A DNA stretch of 24,801 bases from a virus: IMG/VR virus record IMGVR_UViG_3300034685_000383, positions 1 to 24,801 of that record; one strand, 5' to 3'. The notes under the pieces were generated by a model. That model ran no database searches and was not told where the DNA came from. It was given only the letters and a program-made list of their open reading frames with translations. Position numbers and translations under genes: made by a program. This document shows positions 23,119 through 24,801 of this stretch, in pieces. Positions within the stretch are counted from its first letter, which is position 1. Every line of letters begins with the position of its first letter.

Positions 23119-23272
23119 CCGTTTTATCCCTCCCTTCGTCAGGCGGCTTTTCGAGCGCCGCCAGTTTTTTTGCCAGCCGTTTTGACACAACACTGATGGC
23201 GGTCAGGATGCCGACCAGTTCTTCCGTTGTTTCCTCGTTTTTCGTCAAAGCGGCATTCACGCTTTTTCTCAT
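23081..23272 (-). CDS. Small hypothetical protein, first gene of the replication operon
   Basis: A protein of 63 aa from the ATG at 23272 (GGAGG eight bases upstream), MRKSVNAALTKNEETTEELVGIL. It is helical, with a hydrophobic stretch (VGILTAISVVSKRLAKKLAAL) too polar for a sure membrane segment, and an acidic/Ala-rich tail. Homologues of this size occur before SNF2 genes in similar phages as I recall. Its last 38 nt overlap the SNF2 gene. Function unknown. Confidence 0.65.
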   Translation of the reverse strand: MRKSVNAALTKNEETTEELVGILTAISVVSKRLAKKLAALEKPPDEGRDKTDGTAETAAAHAD

Positions 23273-23298
23273 GTCTCTCACCTCCATTTCGGGGCAAT

Positions 23299-23336
23299 AA
23301 AAAAACCCCCTCACAATCCAAAGGAAAGTGGGAGGG
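23299..23336 (-). terminator. Intrinsic terminator between the sigma-like gene and the replication operon
   Basis: Minus strand CCCTCCCAC (23336-23328) pairs with GTGAGGGGG (23314-23306) with one mismatch and one G-T around a 13-nt loop, followed by seven T (23305-23299). It ends the sigma-like transcript 19 nt after the stop codon. Confidence 0.8.
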
Positions 23337-23354
23337 TGGTTGAACGAAATTTTT

Positions 23355-23753
23355 TTATTCTAAGTTTAACTTTTTTCTCAGCCACTTAATTATCTTGTTT
23401 TTTTGATAATTAAGTGTGGTTTGTGGTATTCCGGTTTCCTTCGCTACTTGACGTTCCGTTTTGTCGTTGTAAAACAGCTCGTCAATCAGAAACCGCTCCT
23501 CGTCGGTCAGTTCCGAAAGCGCCTTGGACAGCATGTCCAATAACAGCTTGTCCTCGACGATCTCGTCAACAAGCGCCTGACTGGAAGGAATCTCAAACCC
23601 GGCGTCCGCAAACGCTTCAAGCGAAAGCTCCTTTTCCGCGCGAATCTGTCTGCGCTTGCGCTCTTTCCAAGCAGGACGCTTGAAAGCATAATATACTTCC
23701 TTGCTGACCGGAATTTGCCTGCCGTTTAGTTCAATGAAATACTTCTTGTCCAT
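23355..23753 (-). CDS. Sigma-70-like / HTH phage regulator
   Basis: A protein of 132 aa from the ATG at 23753, nine bases after GGAGG; the frame is open upstream but that part is compositionally unlike a protein and contains long palindromes. The N-terminus is basic (AFKRPAWKERKRRQIRAEKE). The region 75-130 is a sigma region-4-like HTH: LSELTDEERFLIDELFYNDK, then TERQVAKETGIPQTTLNYQK and NKIIKWLRKKL. Such proteins in phages and conjugative elements regulate early genes. It stands alone between two terminators, and its ribosome-binding site is inside a hairpin. The codons for the recognition helix contain a perfect 12-bp inverted repeat. Confidence 0.85.
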   Translation of the reverse strand: MDKKYFIELNGRQIPVSKEVYYAFKRPAWKERKRRQIRAEKELSLEAFADAGFEIPSSQALVDEIVEDKLLLDMLSKALSELTDEERFLIDELFYNDKTERQVAKETGIPQTTLNYQKNKIIKWLRKKLNLE

Positions 23754-23762
23754 CCGTTTCCA

Positions 23763-23793
23763 CCTCCTTTCCCGAAAGCTCAGGGAAAGGAGG
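23763..23793 (-). promoter_or_regulatory. Hairpin that masks the Shine-Dalgarno of the sigma-like gene
   Basis: Minus strand CCTCCTTTCCC (23793-23783) is the exact complement of GGGAAAGGAGG (23773-23763), which contains the GGAGG nine bases before the ATG. The loop has 9 nt. In the mRNA the 11-bp stem would hide the ribosome-binding site, so translation should need a factor, a ribosome, heat or an alternative structure to open it. Confidence 0.7.
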
Positions 23794-23833
23794 CGGGGAG
23801 GACTGCGGCATCTATGTAAAACAGCGCAAAGAC

Positions 23834-23873
23834 AAAAGCGGCCGAGTTTACTGAAATTCGTAAACTCGGCCGC
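23834..23873 (-). terminator. Perfect 13-bp hairpin with short T-run
   Basis: GCGGCCGAGTTTA at 23838-23850 pairs with 23861-23873 around a 10-nt loop. On the minus strand TTTTGTC follows, and on the other side it is preceded by five T's complement, so it could stop transcripts coming from the right before the sigma-like gene. Confidence 0.6.
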
Positions 23874-24006
23874 AAAAACTATTCTATCAAGCAGCGCCCT
23901 GCCAGGATGGTCGTCATTGCTTTTTGCGCTGTATTGTTTTTTTATACGGGGATGGAATCGTATCCGGCGTATAGCTTTTGCCTTATGTATATTGGCAGAG
24001 AACCGC

Positions 24007-24042
24007 TTGATATTGTATGAAGTCCAAACCATACAATATCAA
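24007..24042. other. AT-rich perfect dyad, possible operator
   Basis: TTGATATTGTATG (24007-24019) and its exact complement (24030-24042) are separated by 10 nt. No T-run follows on either strand, so a terminator is unlikely. Length and spacing suit a dimeric DNA-binding protein; it lies about 255 bp upstream of the sigma-like gene. Confidence 0.5.
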
Positions 24043-24288
24043 CCTCGTCAGCTCCAACCTACACGGCAGCACCCGCCATACGCTCAGCTACAATTTAAGT
24101 CCGGCAGGTGTTGTCATGCCGAATTTGTCTTGTTCATGTTTAGGTACCTGAATTGTTTTGCAAATATGCAGTGCATGTTGATTACCATCTTTCTTCTATA
24201 TAAATTAAATAATATTGAATTATGTTGATTGCCTAAGAAAAAACCTTTGAAGCCAAAACTGGATTACACCCTAAAAAAGATAGACATT

Positions 24289-24335
24289 ACAAAAAGAACC
24301 TTCTGCTGTAGAATAAATTAACTACAGCAGAAGGT
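24289..24335 (-). terminator. Perfect 14-bp hairpin in the insertion-sequence leader
   Basis: ACCTTCTGCTGTAG (24298-24311) pairs exactly with 24322-24335 around a 10-nt AT loop. On the minus strand TCTTTTTG follows, so it can stop leftward transcripts leaving the element. Alternatively it hinders read-through into the transposase gene, a common protection in insertion sequences. Confidence 0.55.
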
Positions 24336-24498
24336 AAGTTTATGCCAAGCGAGGATAGGCATGATTAAATCTTACTCTAATTCTGCAAAAACAAAATCGT
24401 AATTGGTAGTATTACCAAAAAATATATATGGCATAAATCCTGGCCCTGTGATAAATATTTGTTACCAACAAAAATACAAACACAGGAGGTCAGAACTT

Positions 24499-24801
24499 AT
24501 GCCTGCCACCATTGTAAACTACAACGAAGCAGTTATCAACTACTTAGAAGATGTAAATTATGGTATGACTAAACCTCAGTTTAATCATCTGTCTACAATG
24601 ATAGAAGGCATTATAAGTATAGGTGATAATAAATCAATATCTAATATTGCTGAAAATATTGCACTTGCTAAAGACAAAAGTTGTATATATAGATTTTTGA
24701 GCCAGTCTCCCTGGGATGATGAACTTTTAAATCGTAACAGAATCAGTTTCTTGCAATATCATTTAGAACATAATGTGAAACCCGATACAGTTGGATTTTT
24801 T
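24499..24801 (+). CDS. IS701-like transposase, N-terminal part (runs off window)
   Basis: 101 codons are visible from the ATG at 24499 (AGGAGGT eight bases upstream), with no stop before the window end. MPATIVNYNEAVINYLED, then KPQFNHLSTMIEGIISIGD, then NIAENIALAKDKSCIYRFLS and SPWDDELLNRNRI match the N-terminal helical domain of DDE transposases of the IS701/IS4 group ('qf.hl..iv.gll......ti..ia......  hs.iyrFLs.s.Wd...l'). The catalytic DDE residues lie beyond the window, so activity cannot be judged. Codon usage is much more AT-rich than in the phage genes, which points to a separate origin. Confidence 0.85.
   Translation, partial: MPATIVNYNEAVINYLEDVNYGMTKPQFNHLSTMIEGIISIGDNKSISNIAENIALAKDKSCIYRFLSQSPWDDELLNRNRISFLQYHLEHNVKPDTVGFF

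Larger units (their letters stand above)
23754..24290. other. Gene-free stretch with palindromes upstream of the sigma-like gene
   Basis: No convincing coding sequence is seen on either strand. It holds an 11-bp hairpin on the sigma-like gene's ribosome-binding site, a 13-bp terminator-like hairpin (23838-23873) and a 13-bp AT-rich dyad (24007-24042). From about 24130 the base composition becomes clearly AT-rich, towards the insertion sequence. Promoters for the sigma-like gene must be here but I cannot name one with confidence. The usual lysogeny genes (repressor, integrase) are absent from it. Confidence 0.6.
24250..24801 (+). mobile_element. Left part of an IS701-like insertion sequence
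   Basis: The AT-rich right end of the window carries a transposase gene with about 250 bp of leader. The outer boundary is not visible, because the other end with its inverted repeat lies outside the window; the start given is an estimate from the change in composition near the ACCCTAAAAAAG stretch. The element is unlike the GC-richer phage and cuts off the phage's early or lysogeny side. Confidence 0.6.

Noticed and set aside
23754-24032. N-terminal extension of the sigma-like protein up to 24032
   Set aside because: The frame is open by chance. The extension runs through two perfect palindromes, looks unlike a protein, and the ATG at 23753 has a proper ribosome-binding site.
23701-24228. 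Plus-strand open frame of 175 codons over the sigma-like gene and its leader
   Set aside because: It is the complement of the regulator gene followed by gene-free DNA, with no ribosome-binding site and no recognisable sequence.
1-24801. tRNA or rRNA genes, integrase and repressor
   Set aside because: I saw no cloverleaf with CCA-type ends, no rRNA-like stretch, and no integrase or CI-type repressor in any frame; they may lie outside the window.

Overview
The window is most of a tailed-phage (HK97-fold head) genome carried as a prophage. The host is probably a Bacillota/Clostridia bacterium. I infer this from strong GGAGG ribosome-binding sites, 4-nt ATGA gene couplings, a phi13-type major tail protein, a P27-type small terminase, an ArpU/DUF1492-like late regulator and a D5 primase / PolA / SNF2 replication set of the Clostridia type. 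Nearly all genes are on the minus strand, so the phage map reads from right to left.

Right to left: an AT-rich IS701-like transposase gene (plus strand, cut by the window end) and a gene-free, palindrome-rich stretch (23754-24498). Next is a small sigma-like HTH regulator (23355-23753) whose Shine-Dalgarno lies in a perfect hairpin. The replication block follows (23272 to about 14530): a short ORF, SNF2 helicase, coiled-coil protein, Cys-rich protein, DNA polymerase I, DUF4406 protein, AEP-type primase / SF3 helicase, VRR-NUC nuclease and an ArpU-like regulator. Between the primase and the nuclease lies a 200-bp gene-free stretch with seven 8-bp iterons around an AT-rich core, a candidate origin.

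The late block starts at about 14490 with an extended -10 promoter, a strong terminator and an HNH endonuclease. A plus-strand Phd/PIN toxin-antitoxin cassette with its own promoter, terminator and a structured repeat then splits HNH from terS. Between terS and terL sits a seven-gene cargo: two tandem ParB-methyltransferase fusions, a degenerate amidoligase paralogue, an unknown protein, a DUF4314 protein, an amidoligase with intact motifs and an AIG2/GGCT cyclotransferase. After that come terL, portal, ClpP-type protease, capsid, connector, adaptor, gp10, tail-completion protein and major tail protein.

Three genes carry small frame breaks: terL, the first methyltransferase and the ArpU-like regulator. 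Two of these are single-base losses in the same AAAAC context. This means either a decaying prophage or residual indel errors in the assembly; the sequence alone cannot decide.

The most unusual items are: a pair of about 105-bp two-hairpin repeats whose stems differ in sequence but keep pairing, one of them inserted in frame in the protease gene; the amidoligase / pseudo-amidoligase / cyclotransferase cargo, which looks like an amide-tagging module; and the hairpins around the sigma-like gene.
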